DNA of 64,000 nt from Pedobacter cryoconitis (GCF_014200605.1 NZ_JACHCE010000003.1:530538-594537), one strand, 5' to 3'; positions 34,901 to 43,961 are shown, counted from the first letter of the stretch. A program made the numbers and translations. Notes: generated from the letters alone by a model not told the origin.

Positions 34901-35629
34901 TAAGGTTGCGGGGACCAGATAGCCCCTTTTAGCGAGTCTGCCACAAAAAGAGTTAACAAAAAGAGAGAAACTGAATAAACCAATTATCCAAAGCCAGATC
35001 TGAAGAGCTGAATAAACGCTTTCGGTATAATTGGGTTTGAGTTTGACCTCAAATAACAATTTACCATCCAGATTCATAATTCCGTTAACCTGTTCATCCA
35101 TAAAGGAGGCCAGGGCCAGAGAATTTGAAGAGGACAGGCTATTTACAATCCCATTTTTAAGATAACGGTTTTGTATACTAAACTGATCTTTTACATCAAT
35201 CAGAAAGATCAGCGTATAACTTCCTTCTGTTTTCTTAATTGCTTCATACCAGCCATTAGCCAATTGCAGAAAAGAAGATCCTTCTTTTACCTTATCAGGA
35301 TTAGGTGGTATAGCTTTATATGAACTCCAGAATTTAAGGACAGAGTGGTCGTAAGTAAGGATATTTATCCCTTTTACACCAAATGAATTGATATAATTCA
35401 AAGCAAATGTTTCATTCAGGTGAAACTGCTTGGCCCTTTCGAGCTGCTGCGCATCTGCTAAGAAATTATATACAGTTTGTTCGTTTAAAGCAAGATTTTC
35501 CTGAAGTTTACTTGCCTCGTGTTGAAGAAGGTCTTTTTCTGTTATAGAATGTTTTAACGATAATGCTGTAGCAATACAACATATCCCCAGAATCAATAAA
35601 AGAAATCTTATTTTACCCCCTATATTCAC
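31907..35629 (-). CDS. Large NtrY-like sensor histidine kinase
   Basis: This 1240-aa protein begins with a membrane helix (residues 8-27) and a large periplasmic region. Several membrane helices follow between about 205 and 470, a second sensor region to about 750, more helices, then a HAMP domain near 960-1010 (LANQITSPLTFIQESIKK). The H box MAKQVAHEIKNPLTPLKLG (His about 1030) and the ATPase N, G1 and G2 boxes (DNGKGID, GTGLGLAFVK) are intact. No response regulator is next to it. Confidence 0.88.
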   Translation of the reverse strand: MNIGGKIRFLLLILGICCIATALSLKHSITEKDLLQHEASKLQENLALNEQTVYNFLADAQQLERAKQFHLNETFALNYINSFGVKGINILTYDHSVLKFWSSYKAIPPNPDKVKEGSSFLQLANGWYEAIKKTEGSYTLIFLIDVKDQFSIQNRYLKNGIVNSLSSSNSLALASFMDEQVNGIMNLDGKLLFEVKLKPNYTESVYSALQIWLWIIGLFSFSLFVNSFCGRLAKRGYLVPATLLLITFFLGVRITDLEYGWYNHQFSLEIFSPSIYAESFFLPSLGDFLLNVLSITWVVLFIYTYKDSYRLPQWMVRSKIAGLFFHFLLLLLFAGIAFLMNDVFFGLIYNSKINFDITNIINLSWLSWVCIIILCLVWFNVYLIASICIELTRQLIVTNKERVILFVTLFSLYFIYMLCTDFTAFFIAYALFLFIISYNSYIQKNKFSIGVFAAVFFCLAFISSIKYLKFNDIKERSNRYVIAQRLQSSDDPKVINSIESLGNGISNDLFITDYFKSPGSNRHLALQNYIIKTFLDGYLAPFEHNFYEFNASDSTLAVREDRSLQHYQNLVKSGSVKISNFFYRLNDTFGYQNYFGIIPIFDDNHILGTLVIELKSQQYNYNSQFPEILIDGKLKNDEDYSNYSFAFYNNNKLIKQAGKYTYKIANTEFKGIYGEPVIVNEPKLGYSHLIYSASNSKIIVISKEKVNYIVRLAALSFFFLMFIIFSAALYMLIWLLKNIDKSWGGWFNINRSLMINANKILYKTRIQLSIVLSVVATLLIVGWSTFFYIRDEYRKQQEDFIREKIRKVQLSYEKQIFGSGIPEATDMAVINFNQFADINSAYLNLFDTDGNLLFTSLPKMYDYGIIGTKMEPKAYIYLKQLQRSEYSNPQETVGAFKYSSAYAPIRNAQNQTVAYIGLPYYGNEADYQSKIGLFINTLINIYALVFVAIGILAVFLANQITSPLTFIQESIKKTKLGQKNQPIVWSRHDEIGSLIKEYNKMIAALEESAVKLAKSERESAWREMAKQVAHEIKNPLTPLKLGVQLLEKSWKEKDPNFEQKFERFYRSFVEQIDSLATIASEFSNFAKMPDTKLEKLKLIPIIEQTRDVFVNTKNVEIYISNLTNTEVIIQGDKDQMLRSFNNLMKNAIEAANQKEKCMIFIKITNDSDYVWVEVEDNGKGIDQELQPKIFVPNFTTKSSGTGLGLAFVKQAVDNAGGTIEFKSVEDTGTTFYLSFPLVQD

Positions 35630-35658
35630 GCCGGTTTTTTTTAATTGATGATCACTGA

Positions 35659-36543
35659 TTAAACAGGAATTGCTGCAGAACTGGTCTGAGCTTCTCTGCT
35701 TACTTTTTTAACCAGCCCCTGCAATACTTTGCCCGGTCCTACTTCTATAAATTCATCGGCGCCGTCTGCAAGCATACGTTCTACTGTTTGCGTCCATCTT
35801 ACAGCACCCGTAAGTTGTGTAATTAAATTAAATTTTATTTTTTCAGGATCTGTTTGCGGTCTTGGATCAACATTCTGGTAAATTGGACATACAGGAGGCA
35901 AAATTGTAGTGTTTTCAATCGCTTCCTTCAATTCAATTCTGGCAGGTTCCATTAATGGAGAGTGGAATGCACCACCAACATTTAACTTCAATGCTCTTTT
36001 TGCTCCTGCTTCAGTCAGTTTCGCACAGGCGATATCAACGCCTTCTATACTGCCTGAAATAACCAATTGACCAGGGCAGTTATAATTTGCTGCTACAACT
36101 ACTTCATCAATTTCTGCACAGATATTTTCCACTACATCATCTGCCAATCCTAAGATCGCAGCCATCGTAGAAGGCTGCAGTTCGCAAGCTTTCTGCATTG
36201 CATTTGCCCGTGCGATTACTAGTTTTAATCCATCTTCAAATGAGATTGCTGATGCAGCAACCAATGCTGAAAACTCCCCTAAAGAGTGTCCGGCAACCAT
36301 ATCAGGCTTAAAATCATCTCCTAAAGATTTGGCAAGTATAACAGAGTGAAGAAATATAGCTGGCTGGGTAACCTTAGTCTGCTTCAACTCTTCTTCAGTA
36401 CCTGAGAACATGATGTCGCTGATACGGAATCCAATAATATTATTTGCTTTTTCAAATAATTCTCTGGCCATCTCAGTTTCGTACAGTTCTTTACCCATAC
36501 CTGAAAATTGTGCGCCCTGCCCTGGAAATAAATATGCTTTCAT
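35659..36543 (-). CDS. fabD: Malonyl-CoA:ACP transacylase
   Basis: This 294-aa protein has the acyltransferase motif GHSLGEFSALVAA with catalytic Ser87, the N-terminal FPGQGAQFSGMG and the second motif VGGAFHSPLM with the catalytic His. It loads malonyl groups on acyl carrier protein in fatty-acid synthesis. It is the third gene of the queD-folE-fabD run, 17 nt after folE. Confidence 0.95.
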   Translation of the reverse strand: MKAYLFPGQGAQFSGMGKELYETEMARELFEKANNIIGFRISDIMFSGTEEELKQTKVTQPAIFLHSVILAKSLGDDFKPDMVAGHSLGEFSALVAASAISFEDGLKLVIARANAMQKACELQPSTMAAILGLADDVVENICAEIDEVVVAANYNCPGQLVISGSIEGVDIACAKLTEAGAKRALKLNVGGAFHSPLMEPARIELKEAIENTTILPPVCPIYQNVDPRPQTDPEKIKFNLITQLTGAVRWTQTVERMLADGADEFIEVGPGKVLQGLVKKVSREAQTSSAAIPV

Positions 36544-36560
36544 TTATATTATGCTGTTTT

Positions 36561-37196
36561 CTAATGTAACCGTGCTGTTATTAACCTCAAAAACTCTGCC
36601 CTCGTTTTGTCTTTTGCAAATTCTCCTGTAAAAGCCGAAGTTGTCGTTACTGAATTTTGTTTCTGTATCCCTCTCATTGCCATACATAAATGCTGACATT
36701 CGATAACCACCGCTACTCCTGCAGGGTTTAAAGTTTCCTGAATACAATCTCTGATTTCGTTTGTCAATCTTTCCTGTACCTGTAATCTTCTTGCAAAAGC
36801 ATCAACTACACGAGGGATTTTGCTCAAACCAACGATATGTCCGTTAGGAATGTAAGCCACATGGGCTTTACCAAAAAAAGGCAGCATATGATGTTCACAC
36901 ATAGAATAAACTTCTATGTCCTTTACCACAACCATTTGGCTGTAATCCTCTTTAAACATTGCCGAACGCAGGATTTCATCTGGTTTGATATCGTAACCAT
37001 GTGTCAGAAACTGCAATGCTTTAGCTACACGTTCAGGTGTTTTCAACAAACCCTCACGCTGTGGATCTTCTCCCAGCTGGGTCAGTATATCCGTATAGTG
37101 GCTGGAAATAGAAACTGTTTTCGCTGTATTATAACGATCTATTTTAACATACCCTTCGTTCTCTTCATCAAAGGCATCTAGTGTATTATTTTCCAT
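36561..37196 (-). CDS. folE: GTP cyclohydrolase I
   Basis: This 211-aa protein has the zinc and active-site motifs [20 protein letters not shown] and [16 protein letters not shown] (C and H ligands intact), and [20 protein letters not shown]. It converts GTP to dihydroneopterin triphosphate. It stands 13 nt after queD, whose product uses that compound in queuosine synthesis. Confidence 0.95.
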   Translation of the reverse strand: MENNTLDAFDEENEGYVKIDRYNTAKTVSISSHYTDILTQLGEDPQREGLLKTPERVAKALQFLTHGYDIKPDEILRSAMFKEDYSQMVVVKDIEVYSMCEHHMLPFFGKAHVAYIPNGHIVGLSKIPRVVDAFARRLQVQERLTNEIRDCIQETLNPAGVAVVIECQHLCMAMRGIQKQNSVTTTSAFTGEFAKDKTRAEFLRLITARLH

Positions 37197-37209
37197 GTAT
37201 ATCGTTTGA

Positions 37210-37620
37210 TTAACCGAAGTACTCTACAAAATTATTTTCGGTTTCGTAAATTTTAACGCAATGCAAGATTGCACCACCTGTTTGAATATGGGGTAGTAAT
37301 TGATCCCAGACTGCAATCACCAGGTTTTCTGTTGAAGCAAGTTTGCCTTCCATAAAATCTACATCCAGATTAAGGTTTCTATGGTCAAGTTTGTCAATGA
37401 TATGCTCATTGATAATTTCTTTCATCCATTTCAGGTCAACTAAAAATCCTGTCTCAGGATTGATCTCTCCCTTTACAGTAACAAAAAGCTGATAATTATG
37501 ACCATGCCAGTTAGGATTGGCACATTTGCCAAAAACTTCAAGATTATGATCATCAGACCAGTCTGGTCTGGCTAATTTATGTGCGGCGTTGAAAGATTCT
37601 TTGCGGGTTATATAAATCAT
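37210..37620 (-). CDS. queD: 6-carboxytetrahydropterin synthase
   Basis: This 136-aa protein has the PTPS-family zinc motif: His in FNAAHKL (residue 13) and GHNYQLFV (HGHNY near residue 40), plus the catalytic region [21 protein letters not shown]. It is the first gene of the run with folE and fabD. The likely role is dihydroneopterin triphosphate to 6-carboxytetrahydropterin for queuosine; a general PTPS function is the alternative. Confidence 0.88.
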   Translation of the reverse strand: MIYITRKESFNAAHKLARPDWSDDHNLEVFGKCANPNWHGHNYQLFVTVKGEINPETGFLVDLKWMKEIINEHIIDKLDHRNLNLDVDFMEGKLASTENLVIAVWDQLLPHIQTGGAILHCVKIYETENNFVEYFG

Positions 37621-37637
37621 ATTTCAGTAATTGATTG

Positions 37638-37665
37638 CAAATATACGAAGACTATCTAAAAACAA
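37638..37665 (-). promoter_or_regulatory. Promoter of queD-folE-fabD
   Basis: On the minus strand TTG (37663-37665), 17 nt, then TATATTTG (37638-37645), an exact TAnnTTTG. The ATG of queD is 17 nt further downstream, so the leader is very short. Confidence 0.6.
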
Positions 37666-37703
37666 GCACCCTGGGTGGATCCATTATTTTGTAACTTCGT
37701 TAA

Positions 37704-38327
37704 ATGAAGATACTGGTTGTTGCAGCCACAAGAGCTGAGCTAGCTGAATGCTGCCATACTTTTAACCTTGCTGAAGGAAATTTTATTCAGCACCCCCGTT
37801 TTGACCTGTTGATTACAGGCGTAGGAATGACCGCTACAGCATTTGCTTTAGGGCAGCATTTATCTGCCGGCTATAGCCTGGTTGTTAATTTAGGCATCGC
37901 CGGATGTTATGACCGGAATATCCCCTTAGGCAGTCTTGTCAATGTCGTCAATGATGAATTTTCAGAATTAGGTGCAGAGAATAAAGAGGAGTTTTTAACC
38001 ATAGATACCCTCGGATTCGGAAAAGGCAAATATGCGGCTAAAAACAAATCTGTTCCGCTCAATCTGCCAGAAGTCAATGGGATAACGGTCAATAAAGTAC
38101 ATGGTAACAAGACAAGTATAGCCGCTATTGTTAACCGGCTGAACCCTATTACAGAAAGTATGGAGGGCGCCGCCGTCTTTTATAGCTGTGAACAGCTTGA
38201 CATCCCATGTATTCAGGTCCGCAGCATCTCTAATTATGTGGAAGAAAGAGATCGTGACAGCTGGAAAATAGGATTAGCCATTAAAAACCTCAATGATTGG
38301 GCAATTGAATTTTTGACAAACTATTAA
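37704..38327 (+). CDS. mqnB: Futalosine hydrolase
   Basis: This 207-aa nucleosidase-fold protein has VVAATRAELAEC at the N-terminus, LGIAGCYDRNIPLGSLVNVV, and the C-terminal MEGAAVFYSCEQLDIPCIQVRSISNYVEERDR. It releases hypoxanthine from futalosine. It stands directly before mqnD, which supports the futalosine route to menaquinone. Confidence 0.88.
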   Translation: MKILVVAATRAELAECCHTFNLAEGNFIQHPRFDLLITGVGMTATAFALGQHLSAGYSLVVNLGIAGCYDRNIPLGSLVNVVNDEFSELGAENKEEFLTIDTLGFGKGKYAAKNKSVPLNLPEVNGITVNKVHGNKTSIAAIVNRLNPITESMEGAAVFYSCEQLDIPCIQVRSISNYVEERDRDSWKIGLAIKNLNDWAIEFLTNY

Positions 38328-38361
38328 CCAAGCAGATACAGGAACTGCTTACATTTACCAC

Positions 38362-39213
38362 ATGAAACTTTCACTCGGCTTTTCTCCTTGTCCAAACGAT
38401 ACTTTTATTTTTGACGCACTGATTCATCATAAAATTGATACTGAAGGGCTGGAGTTCGAGGTATTCTTCGATGATGTGGAGACTCTAAACCAAAAGGCGT
38501 TGAGAGCTGAGCTGGACATTACCAAATTAAGTTTTCATGCTTTTGCCCATGTGGCAGACAAATATGCATTGCTGGATTCGGGAAGTGCTTTAGGATTTGG
38601 TGTTGGCCCATTACTGATCTGCAACAATCCAGACTTAATTGGCAGTGAGAAACTAAATCAGAAAGATTCGCCATTATCTGTAGCCATTCCGGGAGAATTA
38701 ACAACTGCAAACTTTTTATTGGGTATTGCATTTCCCAATTTACTTCATAAACAGGTAATGGTTTTCTCAGAAATCCAGGATGCCTTACTGAATGACACTA
38801 TCGATCTTGGATTAATTATTCATGAAAACCGGTTCACCTATACGGGTAAAGGGCTGCATAAAATTGTAGACCTTGGCAGCTACTGGGAAGAACTGACTGG
38901 TTGTGCTATTCCACTGGGCGGAATTGTGATCAACCGCAACCTCGATCGCGAAATACAACTTAAAGTAAACCGTCTGATCCGGAAATCAGTAGAGTTTGCA
39001 TTCAAAAACCCAAAATCAGGTGTTGAATTCATTTCCAGTCACGCTCAGGAAATGGAGGAAGAAGTCATGTATAAACATATAGATTTATACGTCAACAAAT
39101 ATTCCGTTGAGCTAGGCACCGAAGGTAGAAAGGCAATAGATATCCTCTTTAAAATGGCACAGGAAAAAGGGATTATTCCAGAAATCACACAGAACCTCTA
39201 CGTCACCAACTAA
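38362..39213 (+). CDS. mqnD: 1,4-dihydroxy-6-naphthoate synthase
   Basis: This 283-aa periplasmic-binding-fold protein has the MqnD start KLSLGFSPCPNDTFIFDALI and segments DITKLSFHAFAHVADKY and LIIHENRFTYTGKGLHKIVD. It converts cyclic de-hypoxanthine futalosine to 1,4-dihydroxy-6-naphthoate. It is 34 nt after mqnB. MqnA, C and E are not in the window. Confidence 0.92.
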   Translation: MKLSLGFSPCPNDTFIFDALIHHKIDTEGLEFEVFFDDVETLNQKALRAELDITKLSFHAFAHVADKYALLDSGSALGFGVGPLLICNNPDLIGSEKLNQKDSPLSVAIPGELTTANFLLGIAFPNLLHKQVMVFSEIQDALLNDTIDLGLIIHENRFTYTGKGLHKIVDLGSYWEELTGCAIPLGGIVINRNLDREIQLKVNRLIRKSVEFAFKNPKSGVEFISSHAQEMEEEVMYKHIDLYVNKYSVELGTEGRKAIDILFKMAQEKGIIPEITQNLYVTN

Positions 39214-39229
39214 TATAGCGGCGCAGCTT

Positions 39230-39610
39230 TTACTGGTTACAAGGCCCGTCAGGAATTTCTTTGGTTATTTTAATCAGTTTAGTGACTACTAAAGTAGAAT
39301 CAAAGTCTGCTGACACGACCAGGCTATCAGATTTGATCACATGACATTCTGCCTCGATATAAACAGGCTCATATGGTTTCTCGAAATTGAATTTGCTATA
39401 GCCTAATTCCAATGTTTTAGAACTATCTGCAACCCAATATTCCCTGCCCTCTTCACAATCAGTAAACGACTTTATTTCAGGCCCATAGCTATAAAGACCT
39501 TTTATTATTTTTGTTTTACTCTTTTGACTATCTGTTCCGGTACGGTTACAGGCCACAAAAACAACAGAAAGTATAAATAACAATAAAGACGTACGTTTTA
39601 AGAAATTCAT
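39230..39610 (-). CDS. Small lipoprotein of unknown function
   Basis: This 126-aa protein has a lipoprotein signal LLLFILSVVFVAC with Cys21. The mature part has a strand-rich pattern including IEAECHVIKSDSLVVSADFD. It begins 1 nt after the stop of the permease gene. No family is recognised. Confidence 0.6.
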   Translation of the reverse strand: MNFLKRTSLLLFILSVVFVACNRTGTDSQKSKTKIIKGLYSYGPEIKSFTDCEEGREYWVADSSKTLELGYSKFNFEKPYEPVYIEAECHVIKSDSLVVSADFDSTLVVTKLIKITKEIPDGPCNQ

Positions 39611-39611
39611 G

Positions 39612-40844
39612 TTAGAGATCTTGATTTAAGTGATTAATGTTCTTCACGCTCAAATTAGATGACAAAGCTGATGCCATAAACGAGAAAATACTCACAGTGA
39701 TGAATACTAATAAAAAATCTTTCCATTTAAGGCCTATAGGATAGGCATTACTGATCAGCAGATTGTCCTGTGACATTTTGACTAATCCAAATTTCTGCTG
39801 AACCAAACAAAATATCAGCCCGACAAAAAGACCAAAAATACAACCTGCCAGCGTAATCATCATGCCTTCAAAAAGGAAGATCTTTCTGATCAGGCCCTTA
39901 CCAGCTCCAAGACTGCTTAAAATGGCAATATCTTTCAATTTATCAATAACCAGCATCGTCAATGAACCTATGATATTAAAAATAGCAATAATCAGAATAA
40001 AAGTCAGAATGATATACACCGCCCATTTTTCAGTGCTTAAGATATTGTATAGGGCCTTGTTCTGCTCTACCCTGTCTTTAACCACATAGTTGGCCCCCAA
40101 CTGCCCTTCAATCTTAGCTTTAAAAACATCCGGGTCTACACCTTTTTGCAGATTAAGCTCTATAGAAGAGACCTTAATATCTTCCTGCAATAATTTTCGG
40201 GCAAAGCTTAAAGGTACTATCGCAACGTTATCAAAATCCTGCTGCACCTCAAAAATACCTGACACCGGGATGTAAAGATCCATAAAGTCATCTGCCGGAT
40301 TAACTGAGCTGGTCTTCAATCCCTTTTTGGGAGAAAAAACCTGTAATTGTGTAAATGGATCATTGGTATTCACCATCAAATAATTTTGCAAAGCAGAGCC
40401 AATAACAGCATTGGGACCAGCTTCGGTCTCCAGCACAAATTTTCCCTGAACGGTAATGCTATCCAGACTCTTATTTTTAAGGTAAGCTGTACTAACCCCC
40501 TTCACCAAACCTACAGATTGCTTGTCACGATATCTCAGTAATGCATTTTCGGAGAGCACTTCTGTATAGGAGTAAACTTCTTTCGCTGTTTTAAGCTCTG
40601 TAAAATAGACCGACCGGGGATCAAAAGTCTTCCCCTGAGCAGGCGCGATAACCAGATGCGGAGTAATCGTATTAAACATTTTCAATACCACTTCTTCAAA
40701 CCCATTGAATACCGATAAAATAATAATCAATGCCGCACTCCCTACAAAAACCCCCAGTACCGATATGGTAGAAATGATATTTATAGCATTGGTAGACTTT
40801 TTAGCAAAAAGATACCTGCGGGCAATATAAAGGGCTGTGTTCAA
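39612..40844 (-). CDS. ABC transporter permease, LolC/E-like
   Basis: This 410-aa protein has the MacB/FtsX-type layout: a first helix at residues 20-45 (NIISTISVLGVFVGSAALII), a large periplasmic domain, then three helices in the C-terminal half (TFILIIAIFNIIGSLTMLV, MMITLAGCIFGLFVGLIF, and a last one near 375-395). It may take part in lipoprotein release to the outer membrane. No ATPase gene is beside it. Confidence 0.85.
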   Translation of the reverse strand: MNTALYIARRYLFAKKSTNAINIISTISVLGVFVGSAALIIILSVFNGFEEVVLKMFNTITPHLVIAPAQGKTFDPRSVYFTELKTAKEVYSYTEVLSENALLRYRDKQSVGLVKGVSTAYLKNKSLDSITVQGKFVLETEAGPNAVIGSALQNYLMVNTNDPFTQLQVFSPKKGLKTSSVNPADDFMDLYIPVSGIFEVQQDFDNVAIVPLSFARKLLQEDIKVSSIELNLQKGVDPDVFKAKIEGQLGANYVVKDRVEQNKALYNILSTEKWAVYIILTFILIIAIFNIIGSLTMLVIDKLKDIAILSSLGAGKGLIRKIFLFEGMMITLAGCIFGLFVGLIFCLVQQKFGLVKMSQDNLLISNAYPIGLKWKDFLLVFITVSIFSFMASALSSNLSVKNINHLNQDL

Positions 40845-40875
40845 ATGCTGGTCGTTTGGTCAAATATACAGGTAC

Positions 40876-41514
40876 TTATTTTAAAAAAGGATTATACTGT
40901 TTTTCATAACCGATAGTAGTTGACTGGCCATGACCAGGGTAAACTTCTACATTTTCTGGTAAAATGAAAAGCTTTTCTCTGATATTATCAAGAAGCTGCT
41001 GATGATTCCCTCCTGGCAGGTCAGTCCGGCCAATCGAAGAATAAAATAAGACATCCCCACCCACAATGAACCCATCTGCCTTTGCGTAAAAACATAAATG
41101 TGCAGGAGAATGTCCGGGAGCAAAAATAAGCTCCAGTTCACTGTTTCCAAAAACTACCTTACCTGTCTCTTCCAGAAAAACTTCTGGTTCTGGTGACAGC
41201 TCATAGTTTAAGCCCATTTGCGGTGCATATCCTGGAACTGCCTGAAGAATATACAATTCTCCTTTATGAAACTGAGGTTTTAAGCCCCAGGTATCAAAAA
41301 CAAATTTATTGCCAAAAACATGGTCCAGGTGACAATGCGTATTTAACAGTAATACGGGTTTTAGCTTTGCTTCCCTGATCCAGCCAGCCAGTATATTCTG
41401 TTCTGCACCATCGTACATTCCCGGATCAATAATAACACATTCTCCTGTTTCATCATATAAAACATAAGTGTTTTCCTGGTATGGGTTAAAGGTAAATTGC
41501 TTAAGAGTAATCAT
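40876..41514 (-). CDS. Metallo-beta-lactamase-fold hydrolase
   Basis: I start at ATG 41514 (MITLKQFTFNPYQENTYVLY), giving 212 aa; the longer frame overlaps gldD. The HxHxDH motif is THCHLDHVFG, followed by APGHSPAHLCF and GDVLF, and the C-terminal YPGHGQSTTIGYE. It resembles the glyoxalase II-like branch. The substrate is unknown; it may be a thioesterase of central metabolism. Confidence 0.85.
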   Translation of the reverse strand: MITLKQFTFNPYQENTYVLYDETGECVIIDPGMYDGAEQNILAGWIREAKLKPVLLLNTHCHLDHVFGNKFVFDTWGLKPQFHKGELYILQAVPGYAPQMGLNYELSPEPEVFLEETGKVVFGNSELELIFAPGHSPAHLCFYAKADGFIVGGDVLFYSSIGRTDLPGGNHQQLLDNIREKLFILPENVEVYPGHGQSTTIGYEKQYNPFLK

Positions 41515-41525
41515 AAAATTTATAA

Positions 41526-42119
41526 TTAGTTTTTCCATCTGAAAGTATTGATCATTCGATCAACATCTTTCTTTATAAAACTCACAACCGGGGCCACTGA
41601 GTCATATTGCGGACGTTCGTTAAAGTATAAAGCCCCTCTAAAATAATGTTTAGCACTATCAGTCAGAAAAAATTGCACAGAAGATGCTGTATTTCCTTCA
41701 ATGGCATAATAGATACCATAAACTTTTCTATCCGGAAAATTGATCAGTCTCTGATCAATGGCATTTGCTTTAACCGTATGTTTAAATGCTAATGTACGTG
41801 CATCTTCAACTAGTCCCTCATATTCCTTTTTTGAAGAAACATTATAATAAGTGAGATGCAGACGCGCATTAAACTGGGGGAAATGAAGATTATTCCAGCA
41901 TGTACCGGCCCCGCGTTCCTGATCAGCCTCTATTTTTGTATATTTTGGATAGTCAAAAGAAAACGGGCAACCATCGTTATAAGTCAGATATTCCTTTTTG
42001 GGGAATTTAATCTGAAAATAACCTCTTGGTTTTGGCGTATAACTCTCATTACTGGTACAAGCCGCACTACAGCATAAAAGAAGAAAGATACTGTACAGCA
42101 AATAATGTTTCATGGTCAT
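41526..42119 (-). CDS. gldD: Gliding motility lipoprotein GldD
   Basis: This 197-aa lipoprotein starts MTMKHYLLYSIFLLLCCSAAC. The mature part carries the GldD pattern KPRGYFQIKFPKKEYLTYND, CPFSFDYPKYTKIE and WNNLHFPQFNARLHLTYYN. GldD is required for gliding and type IX-associated functions in Flavobacterium. In Pedobacter it is retained even where gliding is weak. Confidence 0.88.
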   Translation of the reverse strand: MTMKHYLLYSIFLLLCCSAACTSNESYTPKPRGYFQIKFPKKEYLTYNDGCPFSFDYPKYTKIEADQERGAGTCWNNLHFPQFNARLHLTYYNVSSKKEYEGLVEDARTLAFKHTVKANAIDQRLINFPDRKVYGIYYAIEGNTASSVQFFLTDSAKHYFRGALYFNERPQYDSVAPVVSFIKKDVDRMINTFRWKN

Positions 42120-42125
42120 TTTAAC

Positions 42126-42869
42126 CTAAGAGTTCCAGATAGTCCATGATCTTTCTGCCTGAAGCTCCAACATTTCATATCCGTTTTTAATCGCAGCTCC
42201 CTGCGCTTTTGCACGTTTTAAAAACTCAGTTACTTCAGGATTATAAACCAGATCATAAGCCAGGTGCTTTGAAGTAAGCCACTGATATGGAATAGCCGGA
42301 GCAGCTTCAATATTTGGGAAAGTGCCCAAAGGAGTCGTATTAATAACCACCTGATATTTCTCCATCAGTTCTTTTGTCAGATCAGTATATAGGATAGCAT
42401 CCGGAACTGATGTTCTGACAACAGAAAGATAAGTGATATTCAATTGATCCAATACATATTTCACTGCTTTAGCAGCACCGCCATCACCAAGTATGAGCGC
42501 ATGGGTATGGTACTCTTTCAAATAAGGTTTTAATGATTCCTGAAAACCAAATGCATCAGTATTATACCCTTTAAGCCAGGTTTCCCCGTCCTTCTGTTGA
42601 ATAGAAATACAGTTTACAGCACCTATTTTTTCGGCAGCGGGCTCCATTTCATTCAGATAGGGTATTACACCAACTTTATGAGGAATAGTTACATTCAGCC
42701 CGCCGAGTGAATTATCTGCTGCAATCAAAGAGACCACAGCAGCTATATTTTCAATTGGAAACAGCTCATACTTATGCGCTGCAATTCCTTCCTTCTCAAA
42801 TTTCTCCGTAAAGAATTTTTTGGAGAAAGAATGTGCGAGCGGATAACCAATTAGTCCGAATGTTCTCAT
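42126..42869 (-). CDS. aroE: Shikimate dehydrogenase
   Basis: This 247-aa protein has the shikimate site GYPLAHSFSKKFF, the catalytic Lys in NVTIPHKVGVIPYL, and the NADP motif GDGGAAKAVKYVL. It reduces 3-dehydroshikimate. It starts 26 nt after the phosphosulfolactate synthase stop. Confidence 0.95.
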   Translation of the reverse strand: MRTFGLIGYPLAHSFSKKFFTEKFEKEGIAAHKYELFPIENIAAVVSLIAADNSLGGLNVTIPHKVGVIPYLNEMEPAAEKIGAVNCISIQQKDGETWLKGYNTDAFGFQESLKPYLKEYHTHALILGDGGAAKAVKYVLDQLNITYLSVVRTSVPDAILYTDLTKELMEKYQVVINTTPLGTFPNIEAAPAIPYQWLTSKHLAYDLVYNPEVTEFLKRAKAQGAAIKNGYEMLELQAERSWTIWNS

Positions 42870-42895
42870 ATATATCAGCAGCAGACCGTAACCGG

Positions 42896-43663
42896 TTACT
42901 TATTTAAATTAAGAAAGTAATCAAATGTATCGCCTCTTAGTCCTAAACGAATTGTTTCCAAAGGAATAACTTCGGCAGGAGCAATATTACCAAGATTCAC
43001 ATTACTTCCAATCAGTTTAATAAACCAAACCTGCTGCTCTTTTTGCGGAGCTTCCCAGATAATTGTTTCAGCTGGAATTTGTGTTAAAATCTCATCTACT
43101 AATCCTTCACGCACTTCGCCCGATCCTCTGTATATACCTACATTTCCACCTTCTCTGGCTTCAGCAATTACTTTCCACGATCCGGCTTCAATCTCAGCGT
43201 TCATCAATTTGATCCATTTATATGGAGCAAATATTTTGGTAGCATCTTTAGATCCTACTTCCGAGATCACAGTAACATGTTTAGCTAATTTATGGATGTA
43301 TTCACATTTAAGGTCATGTTCAATATCAATGGAACCATCAGAAACTTCTGCGTATTCCATACCATATTGTTCCAGAACACGAATATAATCTTCAAATTGA
43401 TTACGGATAATAAACGCTTCAAACAAAGTACCGCCAAAATAAGTCGGGATACCTGCACTACGATATATATCTAATTTCTCTTTTAATTTAGGGGTAACAA
43501 AAGATGTTGCCCAACCTAATTTTACGATGTCGGAATGGATACCAGCAACATCAATAAAATCTTCTGTCTGTCTCAAACTGAGGCCCTTGTCCATCACCAT
43601 AGTTATGCCGCTCTGGCGTGGTTTTACTGGACGTTCCGGGATATTATTCAATGGGTAATTCAT
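42896..43663 (-). CDS. Phosphosulfolactate synthase, ComA-like
   Basis: This 255-aa protein matches the ComA family: KPRQSGITMVMDKGLSLRQT at residues 16-35, a D-V-A-G-I-H-S-D-I-V-K-L-G region, and VSEVGSKDATKIFAPYKWI. In Bacteroidota the gene is frequent and may feed sulfonolipid or sulfolactate synthesis from phosphoenolpyruvate and sulfite. The link to sulfonolipids here is an inference. Confidence 0.85.
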   Translation of the reverse strand: MNYPLNNIPERPVKPRQSGITMVMDKGLSLRQTEDFIDVAGIHSDIVKLGWATSFVTPKLKEKLDIYRSAGIPTYFGGTLFEAFIIRNQFEDYIRVLEQYGMEYAEVSDGSIDIEHDLKCEYIHKLAKHVTVISEVGSKDATKIFAPYKWIKLMNAEIEAGSWKVIAEAREGGNVGIYRGSGEVREGLVDEILTQIPAETIIWEAPQKEQQVWFIKLIGSNVNLGNIAPAEVIPLETIRLGLRGDTFDYFLNLNK

Positions 43664-43695
43664 ATCTGCTGTAAAGGTGAAAAAAATAAGGCTAT

Positions 43696-43860
43696 TTTCA
43701 TCAGTATATATTTGTTTTTTATCGGTTATGAAGCTTGCATGAAATATGCAGGTTTCATCAGTATATATTTGTTTTTTAATGGAGATGAAGCTATCATGAT
43801 CTTGTATTGACTTCGTGAGCCAGGCTGTAAGATCAGGATGGTTTCATCAGTATATTATTT
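43696..43860. repeat. Intergenic repeat element, site B
   Basis: A 26-bp direct repeat beginning TTTCATCAGTATATATTTG lies at 43696-43721 and 43753-43778, with a shortened third copy from 43842. ATGAAGCTATCAT at 43785-43797 is identical to the one in site A (19393-19405). TTCATC of the second copy can pair with GATGAA next to the 13-mer. The gap 43664-43961 has no gene. Confidence 0.65.
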
Positions 43861-43865
43861 AACAC

Positions 43866-43900
43866 AAAAAGCTTATGCCATTCGCTGACATAAGCTTTTT
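43866..43900 (-). terminator. Terminator after the TPR gene
   Basis: A perfect 12-bp stem AAAAAGCTTATG/CATAAGCTTTTT with an 11-nt loop lies 62 nt beyond the stop of the TPR gene. Confidence 0.75.
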
Positions 43901-43961
43901 AGAGGTCGTCAATTGCATAACGCAAAATTGTCCCATGTATTATTTTGCAACGGTTAAATGG

